From Verrucomicrobiia bacterium (GTDB lineage: Bacteria; Verrucomicrobiota; Verrucomicrobiia; Limisphaerales; UBA1100), in contig JAAZZB010000026.1 of assembly GCA_014239365.1 (NCBI GenBank), positions 1 to 38,563 of the forward strand: a DNA stretch of 38,563 nucleotides, given 5' to 3'. Positions 8,186 to 18,379 of the stretch are shown piece after piece; the stretch's first letter is position 1; every line of letters begins with the position of its first letter. The translations under genes were made by a program, and so were the position numbers. Below the pieces are notes generated by a model. The model had not been told where the DNA came from, ran no database searches, and saw nothing but the letters and a program-made list of their open reading frames with translations.

Positions 8186-10684
8186 ATGATGCGTCTTCAC
8201 GTCATTTTGGCTGGTTTGATGGTGGGCGCGCCGCTGGCGGCTCAGGAAATTTCTGACGCAGCGAAGGTCGAGTTTTTCAGCCAAAAGATTTTTCCCATCC
8301 TCAAGGAAAACTGTTTCAAATGCCACGGGGCCAAGGAGAAGCTCAAGGGCGGCTTCCGCATCACCAGCCGCGTGGGGCTTCTCAAGGGCGGCGACATTGG
8401 CCCGGCCATTAACCTCAAGGCACCGGAGAAAAGTCTGTTGCTCACGATGCTCTCTTACAAAGACGAGGATCACGAGATGCCGCCCAAAGCGAAGCTGCCG
8501 CAAGCGCAAATCGATGCGCTCACGCAATGGGTGAAGCTCGGCGCGCCGTTCAATCCTAAGCAGGAAATTGCCGGGGCCGCCGCGCACGTGTTGCCCAACA
8601 CGGAGATCAACGCCCGCACGCGCGCGTACTGGGCGTACCAACAAATCCAGCGCCCGCCCGTGCCCAAGGTGGCCGATGCCGACTGGAACCGCAACGCCAT
8701 CGACGCGTTTATTTTTGATCAACTGAAATCAAAAAAACTTTCCCCCAACGGCCCTGCCGATAAACGCCAACTCATCCGCCGCGCGTATTACGATCTCATC
8801 GGACTGCCGCCCACGCCGCGTGAGGTGGAGGCGTTTGTGAAGGACACTTCGCCAAAGGCGTTTGAAAAAATCATCGACCGCCTGCTCGCCAAGCCGCAGT
8901 ACGGCGAAAAGTGGGGCCGCCACTGGCTGGACCTCGTCCGCTACGCCGAGACCAACGGCTACGAGCGCGACGGCAAAAAGCCGCACGTGTGGCGCTATCG
9001 CGATTATGTCATACGCGCCTTTAACGAGGACAAGCCGTACAACCGCTTCATCATCGAGCAATTGGCCGGGGACGAATTAGAAAAATTCAGCGCCGATGCC
9101 TTGACCGCCACCGGCTTTTATCGGCTTGGCTTGTGGGACGATGAACCGGCCGACCGCGAGCTGGCGTTTTTTGAGGGGATGGACGACCTCGTGCGCACCA
9201 CCACCGAGACGTTCCTCGGCCTCACGCTCGGCTGCGCGCGTTGTCACGATCACAAAATCGATCCACTGCCCACCGCCGATTATTATTCCTTCGTCGCATT
9301 TTTTAGAAACATCCGTCACTACGGCCAGCGCGGCGGTGATTCAGTTTCGAAAGCGTCCGTGCGGCCATTGTTGCCCGCCGATCAGCGCGAGCAACATCAG
9401 GCCAACGCCAAGCAAATGCAGGAGCGTTTGAAAAAAGCACAGCAAACGCTCGATCGCATCGACAAAACCGCCCGCGCCAAACTCAAAGCCGGCGAGCGCG
9501 ATGATTACAATTTCGAGGCCAACCGCATTCCCATTCTCAAAAAATATTCCGGTGATTGGATCACCCCGCCGCAGCTCAAGGATTACGAAGTCGCACTTGC
9601 CGAGCGCGCCAAGCTGCGCGGCCACGTCAGCCTCAATGCGAAGCTCGCGCTTGTGGTCACCGAAAACTCATCCGCACCGCCGCCCACGCACATCCTCAAG
9701 CGCGGCACGCCCTCGCTCAAAGGCGCGCCGGTGCACCCCGCCTTTTTGCAAATCCTCGGCCAGCCGAAACCGCAATTGCCCGAACCCGCGCCCGGCGCAC
9801 TTTCCTCCGGCCGCCGCACCGTGCTCGCCCAATGGATTGCCAGCAAAAACAATCCCCTCACCGCCCGCGTGATGGCTAATCGTTTGTGGCAACATCACTT
9901 CGGGCGCGGCATCGTGCGCAGCGCAAATAATTTTGGTTACATCGGCGAACGCCCCACACACCCCGTGCTGCTCGATTGGCTCGCCGCCGAGCTAATGGCC
10001 GGCGATTGGAAACTCAAGCGGATGCACAAAATCATAATGCTCAGCCGCACGTATCAAATGTCATCCCGCGGAAATAAAACCGCCCTCACCGCTGATCCCA
10101 ATAACGATTATTTTTGGCGCTTCAATATGCGCCGCCTTACCGCCGAGGAAATCCGCGACAGCATTCTCACCCTCACCGGCCAGCTCAACCTCAAGATGGG
10201 CGGCCCCGCCATTTACACCGAGCTGCCGCCTGAAGTGCTACACACCGCCTCCCGCCCCGGCTCCGCTTGGGGCAAAAGCCACCCCGCCGAGCGCCATCGC
10301 CGCAGCGTGTACATCCACGTCAAACGCTCCCTGCACGAGCCCTTCCTCGCCGCCTTCGACTGGGCGGACACCGACAATACCTGCGACGTCCGCTTCGTCA
10401 CCACCGTCCCCACCCAAACCCTCACGATGCTCAACAGCAAATTCCTAAACGACTCCGCCGAAGTCCTCGCCCTGCGCCTGCAGGAAGAACAACCCAACGA
10501 CATCCCCGCCCAAGTCGCCCTCGCCCTAACCCTCGCCACCAGCCGCCCCGCCACAAAAACTGACATCGCCGACGGATTGAAACTCATCGAACATTTTACC
10601 CAAAAAGGCGCTGACAAAAACAAAGCCCTGCAACGCTTCTGTTTGCTGGTGCTGAACTTGAACGAATTTGTATACTTGGATTGA
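8186..10684 (+). CDS. Secreted cytochrome c-like protein, PSCyt1-PSCyt2-PSD1 architecture (DUF1549/DUF1553)
   Basis: Planctomycete/verrucomicrobium-type exported protein of 832 aa. It begins with a signal peptide (MMRLHVILAGLMVGAPLAAQ), then a PSCyt1 cytochrome-like domain whose haem motif CFKCH is at residues 43-47. PSCyt2 (DUF1549) follows with YGEKWGRHWLDLVRYAETNG, then a second CxxCH (CARCHDHKIDPLPTADYY, near residue 350). A Lys/Gln-rich linker near 400-440 leads to PSD1 (DUF1553) with RVMANRLWQHHFGRGIV and MLNSKFLNDSAE. The frame is open from 7946, but only the ATG at 8186 puts the signal peptide first; ATG at 8189 is equally possible. The partner DUF1501 gene starts 85 bases downstream. 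The biochemical role is not established for the family; an extracytoplasmic redox function linked to polymer degradation is often suggested. Confidence 0.93.
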   Translation: MMRLHVILAGLMVGAPLAAQEISDAAKVEFFSQKIFPILKENCFKCHGAKEKLKGGFRITSRVGLLKGGDIGPAINLKAPEKSLLLTMLSYKDEDHEMPPKAKLPQAQIDALTQWVKLGAPFNPKQEIAGAAAHVLPNTEINARTRAYWAYQQIQRPPVPKVADADWNRNAIDAFIFDQLKSKKLSPNGPADKRQLIRRAYYDLIGLPPTPREVEAFVKDTSPKAFEKIIDRLLAKPQYGEKWGRHWLDLVRYAETNGYERDGKKPHVWRYRDYVIRAFNEDKPYNRFIIEQLAGDELEKFSADALTATGFYRLGLWDDEPADRELAFFEGMDDLVRTTTETFLGLTLGCARCHDHKIDPLPTADYYSFVAFFRNIRHYGQRGGDSVSKASVRPLLPADQREQHQANAKQMQERLKKAQQTLDRIDKTARAKLKAGERDDYNFEANRIPILKKYSGDWITPPQLKDYEVALAERAKLRGHVSLNAKLALVVTENSSAPPPTHILKRGTPSLKGAPVHPAFLQILGQPKPQLPEPAPGALSSGRRTVLAQWIASKNNPLTARVMANRLWQHHFGRGIVRSANNFGYIGERPTHPVLLDWLAAELMAGDWKLKRMHKIIMLSRTYQMSSRGNKTALTADPNNDYFWRFNMRRLTAEEIRDSILTLTGQLNLKMGGPAIYTELPPEVLHTASRPGSAWGKSHPAERHRRSVYIHVKRSLHEPFLAAFDWADTDNTCDVRFVTTVPTQTLTMLNSKFLNDSAEVLALRLQEEQPNDIPAQVALALTLATSRPATKTDIADGLKLIEHFTQKGADKNKALQRFCLLVLNLNEFVYLD

Positions 10685-10692
10685 ACACAATT

Positions 10693-10763
10693 GAACACAG
10701 ATAGGCACGATATTCAGGATAAATTTTTAAAATCCTGTTCATCCTGCAAATCATTGTTAAAAC
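10693..10763. repeat. GAACACAGAT-type palindromic repeat, copy 1
   Basis: Interrupted palindrome of about 70 bp in the gap between the PSCyt and DUF1501 genes, beginning 9 bases after the PSCyt stop codon. Left half: GAACACAGAT, CACGATATTCAGGAT; right half: ATCCTGTTCATCCTG and TTGTTAA. CAGGAT and ATCCTG form the inner arms. Related copies lie at 14549-14628 and 16148-16217, with the same segment order and an AT-rich centre. It could act as an mRNA 3' structure or attenuator within the presumed operon. Confidence 0.8.
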
Positions 10764-10769
10764 AAAAAA

Positions 10770-12243
<1,474 letters not shown>

Positions 12244-12245
<2 letters not shown>

Positions 12246-12299
12246 ACACGGATTACCCTGATTTCCACGGATGAATTTAATCTGTGTGAATCCGTGTCT
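12244..12299. repeat. Inverted repeat AGACACGGATT...AATCCGTGTCT between convergent genes
   Basis: Perfect 11-bp inverted repeat (12244-12254 and 12289-12299) with a 34-bp spacer. The left arm overlaps the last two bases of the DUF1501 stop codon, and the right arm ends five bases before the convergent BNR-protein stop codon. Inside, CACGGATGAATTTAATCTGTG forms a second imperfect pair. It fills almost the whole gap and may serve as a bidirectional transcript end, although neither side has a long T-run. Confidence 0.75.
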
Positions 12300-12304
12300 T
12301 CACC

Positions 12305-13417
12305 CTAATAAAGAATCTCAAAATCACCGTTCGGCAAAGCAAACGCCGCGGTGAAACTCCAGACGGGTAATCCCTTTTGGCTGCCGTGAGCGGGTTGGGC
12401 TTTGCCGTTGCTTCCCAAAACCGACCACGAAAGGGCGCCGCCTTTTTTCCAGCCGGTATTTTCGCTCCACGCCAGCAGCACATCGCCCGCCTTATTGACT
12501 GCGAGCGCGGGATGGCGTTGCCGGGCATCTTTGGCAATTTTTATGGCATCGGATTTGCCATCCAGTTTGCCGACAAAAACATTCCCTTCCGCTTCCCACG
12601 CGCCGAGCACGCCGGTGGGCGTCTGCACAAACGCCGCGCTGCTCATCACGCATTGGCCGATGCGCCACGGGCCGACATTTTTTTCGTTCACCTTGCCGGT
12701 GTCGCTCCCGACCAACAGCGTCATATCGCGATTCACAAATTTCTGTGCGCCGCGATACAGCGTGTACAGTTTGCCGCGCGCATCCACAAAACTTTTCAAC
12801 CCGCAACAACCGCACGTGCCTTTCTTGGTGCTGATGGTTTTCTCCTTGGCAAACGTCTTGCCGCCATCGGTCGAAGTGGCCACGTACACGCCGCGCACAT
12901 TCTCGCCTTTCGGGCTGTTCTTCGGCGCGGCGTGCCACACTACGTACACGTTGCCCTTGCCATCGGCGGCCACTGAGCCGCCGCCATCGAGCGCGGTCGT
13001 CCACGTCATCAAGTTGCGTTCTTTTTCAAACCCGCTGCCGTCGATGCGCATCCGCGTGTAAAACATCGGCGATCCGTGATGCGGCGAACCCCCGCCCGCC
13101 TGCGAACCATTCCAAGCCACGTGCACGCGCCCGTATTTCCCCAACGCAAGATGCGGCCCGCGAATGGTGCCCACTGCCACCGCACTGCCGGCGATTTGAT
13201 TCACCTTCATCGGCTTGGAAAATTTCCCGCCACTCCGCGTCACATAAAACACATCTGTCGCGCGTTCTTTGCCGGAAAGAAAAACGATGTGTGCAATTCC
13301 TTTTGCATCGGTGACGATTTGCGGTTGCTTGCCGTGCATCGGCAAATGGACGAGCGAAACTTTCGGAGCGGCAACGAGCGTGCCGACAAAGAGAAGAGAG
13401 AGGAGAGTGGCTTTCAT
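12305..13417 (-). CDS. Secreted BNR/Asp-box beta-propeller protein (sialidase-like fold)
   Basis: Exported protein of 370 aa with signal peptide MKATLLSLLFVGTLVAA. Repeated beta-strand motifs of the PQIVTDAKGIAHIVFL and VAADGKGNVYVVWHA type recur through the chain, and a clear Asp-box (STDGGKTF) lies at 182-189, as in six-bladed sialidase/BNR propellers. A cysteine cluster GTCGCCG at 201-206 is unusual and might bind a metal or form disulfides. The catalytic set of true exo-sialidases (arginine triad, Tyr/Glu pair) was not recognised, so sialidase activity should not be assumed. It starts 53 bases downstream of the zinc dehydrogenase on the same strand and may be cotranscribed. It is convergent with the DUF1501 gene. 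Confidence 0.78.
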   Translation of the reverse strand: MKATLLSLLFVGTLVAAPKVSLVHLPMHGKQPQIVTDAKGIAHIVFLSGKERATDVFYVTRSGGKFSKPMKVNQIAGSAVAVGTIRGPHLALGKYGRVHVAWNGSQAGGGSPHHGSPMFYTRMRIDGSGFEKERNLMTWTTALDGGGSVAADGKGNVYVVWHAAPKNSPKGENVRGVYVATSTDGGKTFAKEKTISTKKGTCGCCGLKSFVDARGKLYTLYRGAQKFVNRDMTLLVGSDTGKVNEKNVGPWRIGQCVMSSAAFVQTPTGVLGAWEAEGNVFVGKLDGKSDAIKIAKDARQRHPALAVNKAGDVLLAWSENTGWKKGGALSWSVLGSNGKAQPAHGSQKGLPVWSFTAAFALPNGDFEILY

Positions 13418-13470
13418 AGGGGGAAGCTATCTGTAATCAGGAAAATGTCGATGAGGAAGTTGGGCCTTGG

Positions 13471-14514
13471 TCATTCCTCCCCGCTCGGCTGCAAAATCAC
13501 TTTCATCAAACCCGCCTCTGCCGCGTACAACCGATCGAACCAATCCGGCCCTTCGTCGAGCGTGGCTTTGGCGCTGATGAGTGGGGCGACTTGGATGGTG
13601 CCGTTCGCAAGCAAATCGATGCACTCGGGGTATTCGCCGTTGGAGGCGCATGAGCCATAAACGGTCAACTCGCGGGTGACGACCGATTGCAGCGGGAAAT
13701 CGACTTGCGGCGCGAGGTTGCCGATGAGGGTGACGTGGCCGCCTTTGCGTGTGGCTTCGATGGCGGTTTGCACGGTGGGCGTGGCGCCGACAACTTCCAT
13801 CGCGATGTCCGCGCCGCGTCCGTCGGTGGCTTCGCGGATGGCGGCGACGGCGTCGGTGGTGGCTGGATTGATGCTGAGTTCCGCGCCGAGAGTTTGGGCG
13901 AGGGCAAGTTTTTCATCGGCCAAATCGACGGCGATGATTTTGCCGCAACCAGCCGCCTTGAGCGCTTGCACGACGAGCAAACCGATCATTCCCGCGCCGA
14001 CAACGACGGCCGTGTCGCCCGCTGCGATGGGCGTGCGCTTGACGGCGTGCACGGCGACGGATACCGGCTCAATCATCGCCGCGTGTTCGAAGGGGAGGTT
14101 GTCGGGCATAGGATAAATAATGTGCTCGGGCACCACGGCGTATTCGGCAAAGCACCCGTGTTGGCGGTAGTCCTCGCACGAGACGCCCAGCACGCGGCGG
14201 TCATCGCACAAATTCATTTGGCCGCGCGCACAGAAATCACACGCGCCGCAGGACACCATCGAGTCAAACGTCACACGATCGCCCTCCTTCACGTTCGTGA
14301 CTTCGTTACCAATGCCGGCCACCACGCCGCTGGCTTCGTGCCCCATGATGAGCGGCGGAATGCGCCGACCGCTCGAGCCATCGAACCCGTGGATGTCGCT
14401 GCCGCAAATGCCGCACGCGCGAATTTGCACCAGCACATCGCGCGCGCCAACTTCCGGCAGCGGCATATCGGTGACGGTTAACTTTTTATATTCCTCGAGC
14501 AACAGTGCTTTCAT
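13471..14514 (-). CDS. Zinc-dependent medium-chain dehydrogenase (polyol / galactitol-1-phosphate dehydrogenase-like)
   Basis: NAD(P)-dependent alcohol dehydrogenase of 347 aa, probably oxidising a sugar alcohol or related secondary alcohol in the cytosol. The GroES-like domain has the catalytic zinc residues Cys37 (CGICGSDIH), His59 and Glu60 (GHE). The structural zinc loop is complete, with Cys89, Cys92, Cys95 and Cys103. The Rossmann domain has VVGAGMIGLL (about 170-179) and the acidic residue at the end of strand 2 (AVDLADE), which favours NAD(H). The stretch GRRIPPLIMGHEASGV and RRVLGVSCEDYRQHG resemble proteins annotated as galactitol-1-phosphate 5-dehydrogenase or L-iditol dehydrogenase; the substrate cannot be fixed from sequence. 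The upstream region 14515-14676 is shared with the divergent PhoD gene and holds a palindromic repeat. Confidence 0.9.
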   Translation of the reverse strand: MKALLLEEYKKLTVTDMPLPEVGARDVLVQIRACGICGSDIHGFDGSSGRRIPPLIMGHEASGVVAGIGNEVTNVKEGDRVTFDSMVSCGACDFCARGQMNLCDDRRVLGVSCEDYRQHGCFAEYAVVPEHIIYPMPDNLPFEHAAMIEPVSVAVHAVKRTPIAAGDTAVVVGAGMIGLLVVQALKAAGCGKIIAVDLADEKLALAQTLGAELSINPATTDAVAAIREATDGRGADIAMEVVGATPTVQTAIEATRKGGHVTLIGNLAPQVDFPLQSVVTRELTVYGSCASNGEYPECIDLLANGTIQVAPLISAKATLDEGPDWFDRLYAAEAGLMKVILQPSGEE

Positions 14515-14548
14515 AGAAAGGCGAGATGATACGGATGGAAGACAAATG

Positions 14549-14628
14549 GTTCAAACACAGATGCTCACGATGTTCAGGATAAACCAGAAAAATGAATCCT
14601 GAATATCCTGCTCATCTATGTTCAAACT
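14549..14628. repeat. GAACACAGAT-type palindromic repeat, copy 2
   Basis: The most symmetric copy. Left half begins GTTCAAACACAGATG and runs through CACGATGTTCAGGAT; the right half is ATCCTGAATATCCTG, CTCATCTATGTTCAAAC. The reverse complement of the right half aligns with the left over about 30 bases with few mismatches, and the outermost GTTCAAAC words are direct copies on both ends. It lies between the divergent starts of the dehydrogenase (14514) and the PhoD-like gene (14677), so here it sits in a promoter region rather than behind a gene. Confidence 0.82.
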
Positions 14629-14676
14629 GGTTTTGCCTTTCCATTTCTCAACTGCCAACTACGCTGCCTGCGTTCT

Positions 14677-16149
14677 ATGAAAACGATTTTTATTTTTCTG
14701 TTGTCGGTCGCGCCCGCGTTGGCCGCGCCGTTTCAAGCTACTGGATTTAAGGTGGGAGAAGTCACCGACAGCACCGCCATTGTGTGGACGCGGCTCACGG
14801 CAAAGGCAAAGCCCAATCCGGCCACGGCACCGACGTTGACGTTTCAATATGCCAATGGAGAATCGTACTCGCCGGACTTAAAAAAACGGCCGAAGCATCC
14901 GCGTAGCCGCATCACGGGTGTTGAGTTTTTCACGAAGGGTGAAGTGGCCGACATTCGTTATGCCGCTCCGGGGATGGCGGGCGAGGTGCGGGTTTTGTAT
15001 TCGCCGGTGATTGTGATTCCTAGTTCCAAAATCATCATTGAACCAACGCGCACTGCGTGGCGGTCCGTTGATGCGAAGGCGGATTTCACGCAGCAATTCA
15101 AACTCACCGGCTTGGTGGCCGACCTTACTTATAAAGTAGTGGTGGAAACACGCGATGCAAAAGGCAAACTGGGGCAAAGCCTCACTGGCAAATTCAAAAC
15201 CGCGCCCGCGAAGGCCGATGCCGCGCGCGTGGTGTTCACGGTGTCCACCGGCCAAATGTTTAGCGATCAAGACCGGCCCGATGGGTTTGAGATTTATCCT
15301 TCGATGTTGAAATTGAATCCGAGTTTTTTTGTCCACACCGGAGACATTCTTTATTACGACGCGCTGGCCAAGACGCCCGCGCTGGCGCATTGGCATTGGC
15401 AGCGCACTTACAGCCGCGCGACGCTCGTGGATTTCCACCGGCAAGTCGGCAGCTATTTTATGAAGGACGACCACGACACGTGGGTCAACGATTGCTGGCC
15501 GTCGATGGCCAATCGCTCGATGTTCCAATTCACCTTCAAACAAGGCCTGAACATTTTCCCGCAACAAGTGCCGATGGGAAAGAGCACGTACCGCACGCGG
15601 CGTTGGGGGAAGGATTTGCAAATTTGGATGGTCGAAGGCCGTGACTTTCGCTCGCCCAACAACGCACCCGATGGCCCGAAGAAAACAATCTGGGGCGCGG
15701 AGCAAATGGCGTGGTTCAAAAAAACCGTGGCCGCCTCGGACGCTACCTTCCGCGTGCTCATCAGCCCCACGCCCATCGTCGGGCCGGACCGCGATAACAA
15801 ACGCGACAATCATGCTAACAAAGGGTTTACGCATGAAGGGGATTTGTTGCGTGCGTTTATTGCTAAGCAGAAAAACATGGTCGTCGTCTGTGGCGATCGT
15901 CATTGGCAATATATGAGCGTGCATCCGAAGACCGGTGTTCGCGAATATTCCTGTGGCCCCGCCAGTAACCAACACGCCGGCGGTTGGCGGCAAAGCGATT
16001 TCCGCAAGGACTACCACAAATATCTGAATGTGACCGGCGGGTTTTTGTCGGGCACCGTTGATCGCAAAGGCGGTAAGCCGGAACTCACTTTTCGCTGGCA
16101 CGACGTGAAAGGCAAAGTGCTGAACACGGATGTTTTTGGGAATGAATGA
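14677..16149 (+). CDS. PhoD-like secreted metallophosphatase
   Basis: Exported phosphomonoesterase/phosphodiesterase-type protein of 490 aa with signal peptide MKTIFIFLLSVAPALAA. The N-terminal beta domain (about 18-185) resembles the PhoD N-terminal domain (FKVGEVTDSTAIVWTRL). The catalytic metallophosphoesterase domain shows HTGDILYYD near residue 220, MKDDHDTWVND near 262, WFKKTVAAS and the C-terminal GDRHWQYMS near 406 followed by SCGPASNQHAGGW. These are the PhoD-family metal-ligand blocks. True PhoD uses Fe/Ca; metal use here is inferred. Secretion and family suggest phosphate scavenging from organic phosphodiesters, but no Pho-box was identified upstream. The stop codon overlaps a palindromic repeat. 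Confidence 0.9.
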   Translation: MKTIFIFLLSVAPALAAPFQATGFKVGEVTDSTAIVWTRLTAKAKPNPATAPTLTFQYANGESYSPDLKKRPKHPRSRITGVEFFTKGEVADIRYAAPGMAGEVRVLYSPVIVIPSSKIIIEPTRTAWRSVDAKADFTQQFKLTGLVADLTYKVVVETRDAKGKLGQSLTGKFKTAPAKADAARVVFTVSTGQMFSDQDRPDGFEIYPSMLKLNPSFFVHTGDILYYDALAKTPALAHWHWQRTYSRATLVDFHRQVGSYFMKDDHDTWVNDCWPSMANRSMFQFTFKQGLNIFPQQVPMGKSTYRTRRWGKDLQIWMVEGRDFRSPNNAPDGPKKTIWGAEQMAWFKKTVAASDATFRVLISPTPIVGPDRDNKRDNHANKGFTHEGDLLRAFIAKQKNMVVVCGDRHWQYMSVHPKTGVREYSCGPASNQHAGGWRQSDFRKDYHKYLNVTGGFLSGTVDRKGGKPELTFRWHDVKGKVLNTDVFGNE

Positions 16150-16217
16150 ACACAGATGTTCACGATATTCAGGATCAACCAAAATGAATCCTGTCCATTC
16201 TGCTTGTCTTTGTTAAA
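16148..16217. repeat. GAACACAGAT-type palindromic repeat, copy 3
   Basis: Begins inside the TGA stop codon of the PhoD-like gene. Left half: GAACACAGATG, TTCACGATATTCAGGAT; right half: ATCCTGTCCATTCTGC, TTTGTTAAAA. Same layout as 10693-10763, with the core blocks CACGATATTCAGGAT and GAATCCTG conserved. The next gene on the same strand starts 52 bases beyond it. Confidence 0.8.
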
Positions 16218-16269
16218 ATCCGAACCGACATAAGCGGAGTATTCCGAAAAAAACACCGTCTGACACCCT

Positions 16270-17343
16270 ATGAAAATGAACCTAAAACCCCTGTTTCTTA
16301 CCATTTTTAGCCTCAATTTGGCCTTTGCTCCGTTCGATGGGTGGTCGGATGAGCCGCCCCCAACCCGCCCTACGGTGCGTCCATTGCCGGCCGTGCGCCC
16401 CTTGCCCGGTCGATTGCCGGGGCGCTTCCCCGGACGCGGGCCAGTCAAGCCGCAGCCGGTCAAATGGGCTGAGAAACAAATCGTTGCCACCGGCACCATC
16501 GCCGACATCAAGGAAGGGCCGACCGCCCGCTCGTTGCCGCCCATTTATAATCACAAGCTCACCATCGATATTGATGGCGTGTTGCGTGGTGACCTCAAAG
16601 CTGGCGTGCAATTGACGGCCAACCATTCCGCGCGCCAAATGCAAAAGCCCGTTTATCCAAAAGGCAAAGTGATCGTCGCCCTCTCCAACGTGCGCGGCAG
16701 CCTTCGCATTGAGGCGGTGGAAGCGGTGGACGCCAAGAAGCTCGCCGCCATCAAGCTTGCCTGCGAATTGCCGATGGGCTGGAAAAATGTGAATGGCAAA
16801 CTCACTTCCCCGTGGGCCGCGCAAAAAGAACGCGCCTGGCCCAAGGCGCAAAAACTAGACGCCAAACATTTCTGTTCCGCCACCGGTCGGCCCGCGTTAC
16901 TGGCGGGAGGCGCGGTGAATTACAAAGTGGAAAAAGTGCCGCCCACCAAAGCCATCAAATGGACTAACCCCGATGGCGACGGCCAATACAAAATCACCGT
17001 CACCAACCCGACCGCCAAACCGGTGACCATCGACGCCCTGCGCCAACTCGGCAAACGCATCCTGTGGAAAGAGAGCCTCGTCATTTTGTGCCAAGGCAAA
17101 CCCTACACCGTGCCCGGCTCGATCGGCCTCTTGCGCAGCACCGAGCCGGTGACCCTCAAGCCCGGCCAGAGCCTTAGCACCACCGTCAACGCGCTCGCGC
17201 TCGAAGGCCCGTCTTGGCCGAAGGGCGGCTATCGCATTGAGTTCCAATTCTGCCTTGGCGAACGCAGCAGCAAGCAGAGCTTCTACTATATGTCCCGCCA
17301 TCACGATGCCATTCGCGCGGCGGCCAAGAAGCCGGTGAATTGA
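16270..17343 (+). CDS. Secreted protein of unknown function with Pro/Arg-rich linker
   Basis: Protein of 357 aa that I do not recognise. A signal peptide is visible (MKMNLKPLFLTIFSLNLAFA), then a Pro/Arg-rich low-complexity stretch at about 28-58 built on RPLP and GRFPGRGP words. The rest looks globular and beta-rich. A first part (about 60-150) has VATGTIADIKEG and HKLTIDIDGVLRGD. A second part (about 220-350) has KWTNPDGDGQYKITVTNPT and ends in FCLGERSSKQSFYYMSRHH, with the feel of an Ig-like or fibronectin-like domain. Only four cysteines are present. It is followed by a strong intrinsic terminator at 17372-17395, so it ends its own transcript. The genes around it are all exported, consistent with an envelope or extracellular role. 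Confidence 0.78.
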   Translation: MKMNLKPLFLTIFSLNLAFAPFDGWSDEPPPTRPTVRPLPAVRPLPGRLPGRFPGRGPVKPQPVKWAEKQIVATGTIADIKEGPTARSLPPIYNHKLTIDIDGVLRGDLKAGVQLTANHSARQMQKPVYPKGKVIVALSNVRGSLRIEAVEAVDAKKLAAIKLACELPMGWKNVNGKLTSPWAAQKERAWPKAQKLDAKHFCSATGRPALLAGGAVNYKVEKVPPTKAIKWTNPDGDGQYKITVTNPTAKPVTIDALRQLGKRILWKESLVILCQGKPYTVPGSIGLLRSTEPVTLKPGQSLSTTVNALALEGPSWPKGGYRIEFQFCLGERSSKQSFYYMSRHHDAIRAAAKKPVN

Positions 17344-17371
17344 GTTCACCACAGAGAGCACAAAGTTTCAC

Positions 17372-17395
17372 AGCGGGCTTCGGCCCGCTTTTTTT
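17372..17395 (+). terminator. Rho-independent terminator after 16270-17343
   Basis: Perfect 7-bp stem AGCGGGC / GCCCGCT with a TTCG tetraloop, followed directly by seven T residues. It is 28 bases after the stop codon of the unknown secreted protein, in the correct orientation. The bases just before it (CACCACAGAGAGCAC) resemble the outer arm of the repeat family seen at 19516. Confidence 0.93.
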
Positions 17396-17458
17396 ATGGG
17401 CTAACGAATGAAATGGGTTTCCACATTTCACTTTGGCGTATATCTTTTTCGGAACACA

Positions 17459-18319
17459 ATGAACCCCAAACGAATCGCTACGCTAATTTTGTTGCCACTG
17501 CTCCCGCTGGTGGCTTCGGCTCAACAGGTGAAACTCGACGGTGCCAACGCCATTCAATACAAACAAGTGGGCGACACCAAATTGTTCCTGCACATTTTTG
17601 AGCCGCAGAACCGTCCTTCCGGCGGCAAGTTTCCGGCGATTGTATTTTTCTTCGGTGGCGGTTGGAATGGCGGCACGCCAAAACAATTTGAACCCCATTG
17701 CCGCCACCTTGCCGAACGCGGGATGGTGGCCATCACGGCGGAGTACCGCGTGAAAAGCCGCGACAACACGACGCCGTTCGAATGCGTGGCCGACGGCAAA
17801 TCCGCCATCCGATGGGTGCGCGCGAATGCGGCTAAATTTCATATTGATCCCAATCGCATCGCGGCGGGTGGCGGCTCGGCGGGTGGTCACGTGGCGGCGG
17901 CCGTCGGCAATTGCCTGGGGCTTGAAGAAAAAGGGGAGGACTTAAAAATCAGCAGCAAGCCTGATGCGTTGGTGTTGTTCAATCCGGTTTATGATAACAG
18001 CGAAACAGGCTACGGTTACGCTCGCGTAAAGCCGCGTTGGAAAGAAATTTCGCCGATGCACAACATCCGAAAAGGAGCGCCGCCCACGATTGTGTTTCTC
18101 GGCACCAAAGATAATCTCATCCCCGTGGCCACCGGTGAGGAATTCGACAAACGAATGAAAGCCATCGGCAGCCGCAGCGAGTTGCATTTGTACAAAGACG
18201 CCCCGCACGGGTTTTTCAACAAAGGCAAACCCGGCAATCATTACCCCGATACGATTGAGAAAATGGATAAGTTTCTCGCCTCACTTGGGTGGCTCAAGGG
18301 TGAGCCAATTGAGAAATAA
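17459..18319 (+). CDS. Secreted alpha/beta hydrolase (esterase/lipase, COG0657-like)
   Basis: Exported alpha/beta hydrolase of 286 aa. ATG at 17459 gives a signal peptide (MNPKRIATLILLPLLPLVASA); the frame is open from 17408, but the earlier Met would put 17 extra residues before the signal. The oxyanion region is FFFGGGWNGG (64-72), the nucleophile elbow GGGSAGG with Ser140, the acid in LGTKDNLIPV and the catalytic His in APHGFFN. FECVADGKSAIRWVRANA is the typical pre-elbow helix of the BD-FAE/acetyl-esterase group, so an ester of a plant or algal polysaccharide is a plausible but unproven substrate. It is followed 60 bases later by a second hydrolase of the same superfamily on the same strand. 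Confidence 0.9.
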   Translation: MNPKRIATLILLPLLPLVASAQQVKLDGANAIQYKQVGDTKLFLHIFEPQNRPSGGKFPAIVFFFGGGWNGGTPKQFEPHCRHLAERGMVAITAEYRVKSRDNTTPFECVADGKSAIRWVRANAAKFHIDPNRIAAGGGSAGGHVAAAVGNCLGLEEKGEDLKISSKPDALVLFNPVYDNSETGYGYARVKPRWKEISPMHNIRKGAPPTIVFLGTKDNLIPVATGEEFDKRMKAIGSRSELHLYKDAPHGFFNKGKPGNHYPDTIEKMDKFLASLGWLKGEPIEK

Positions 18320-18379
18320 AGTAACCACACTTACCAACGCCCGTCTGTTTTATAGGCCAACTCTCACTGCTAAAAAATT

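Noticed and set aside
12305..13417. Calling the BNR protein a true sialidase
   Set aside because: Only one clear Asp-box is seen and the arginine triad and Tyr/Glu catalytic pair could not be identified, so only the propeller fold is claimed.
14878..16182. 434-codon open frame on the minus strand, and a similar 378-codon plus-strand frame at 31054-32190
   Set aside because: Both are shadows of the PhoD-like and PSCyt genes, which show family motifs in the correct frame.
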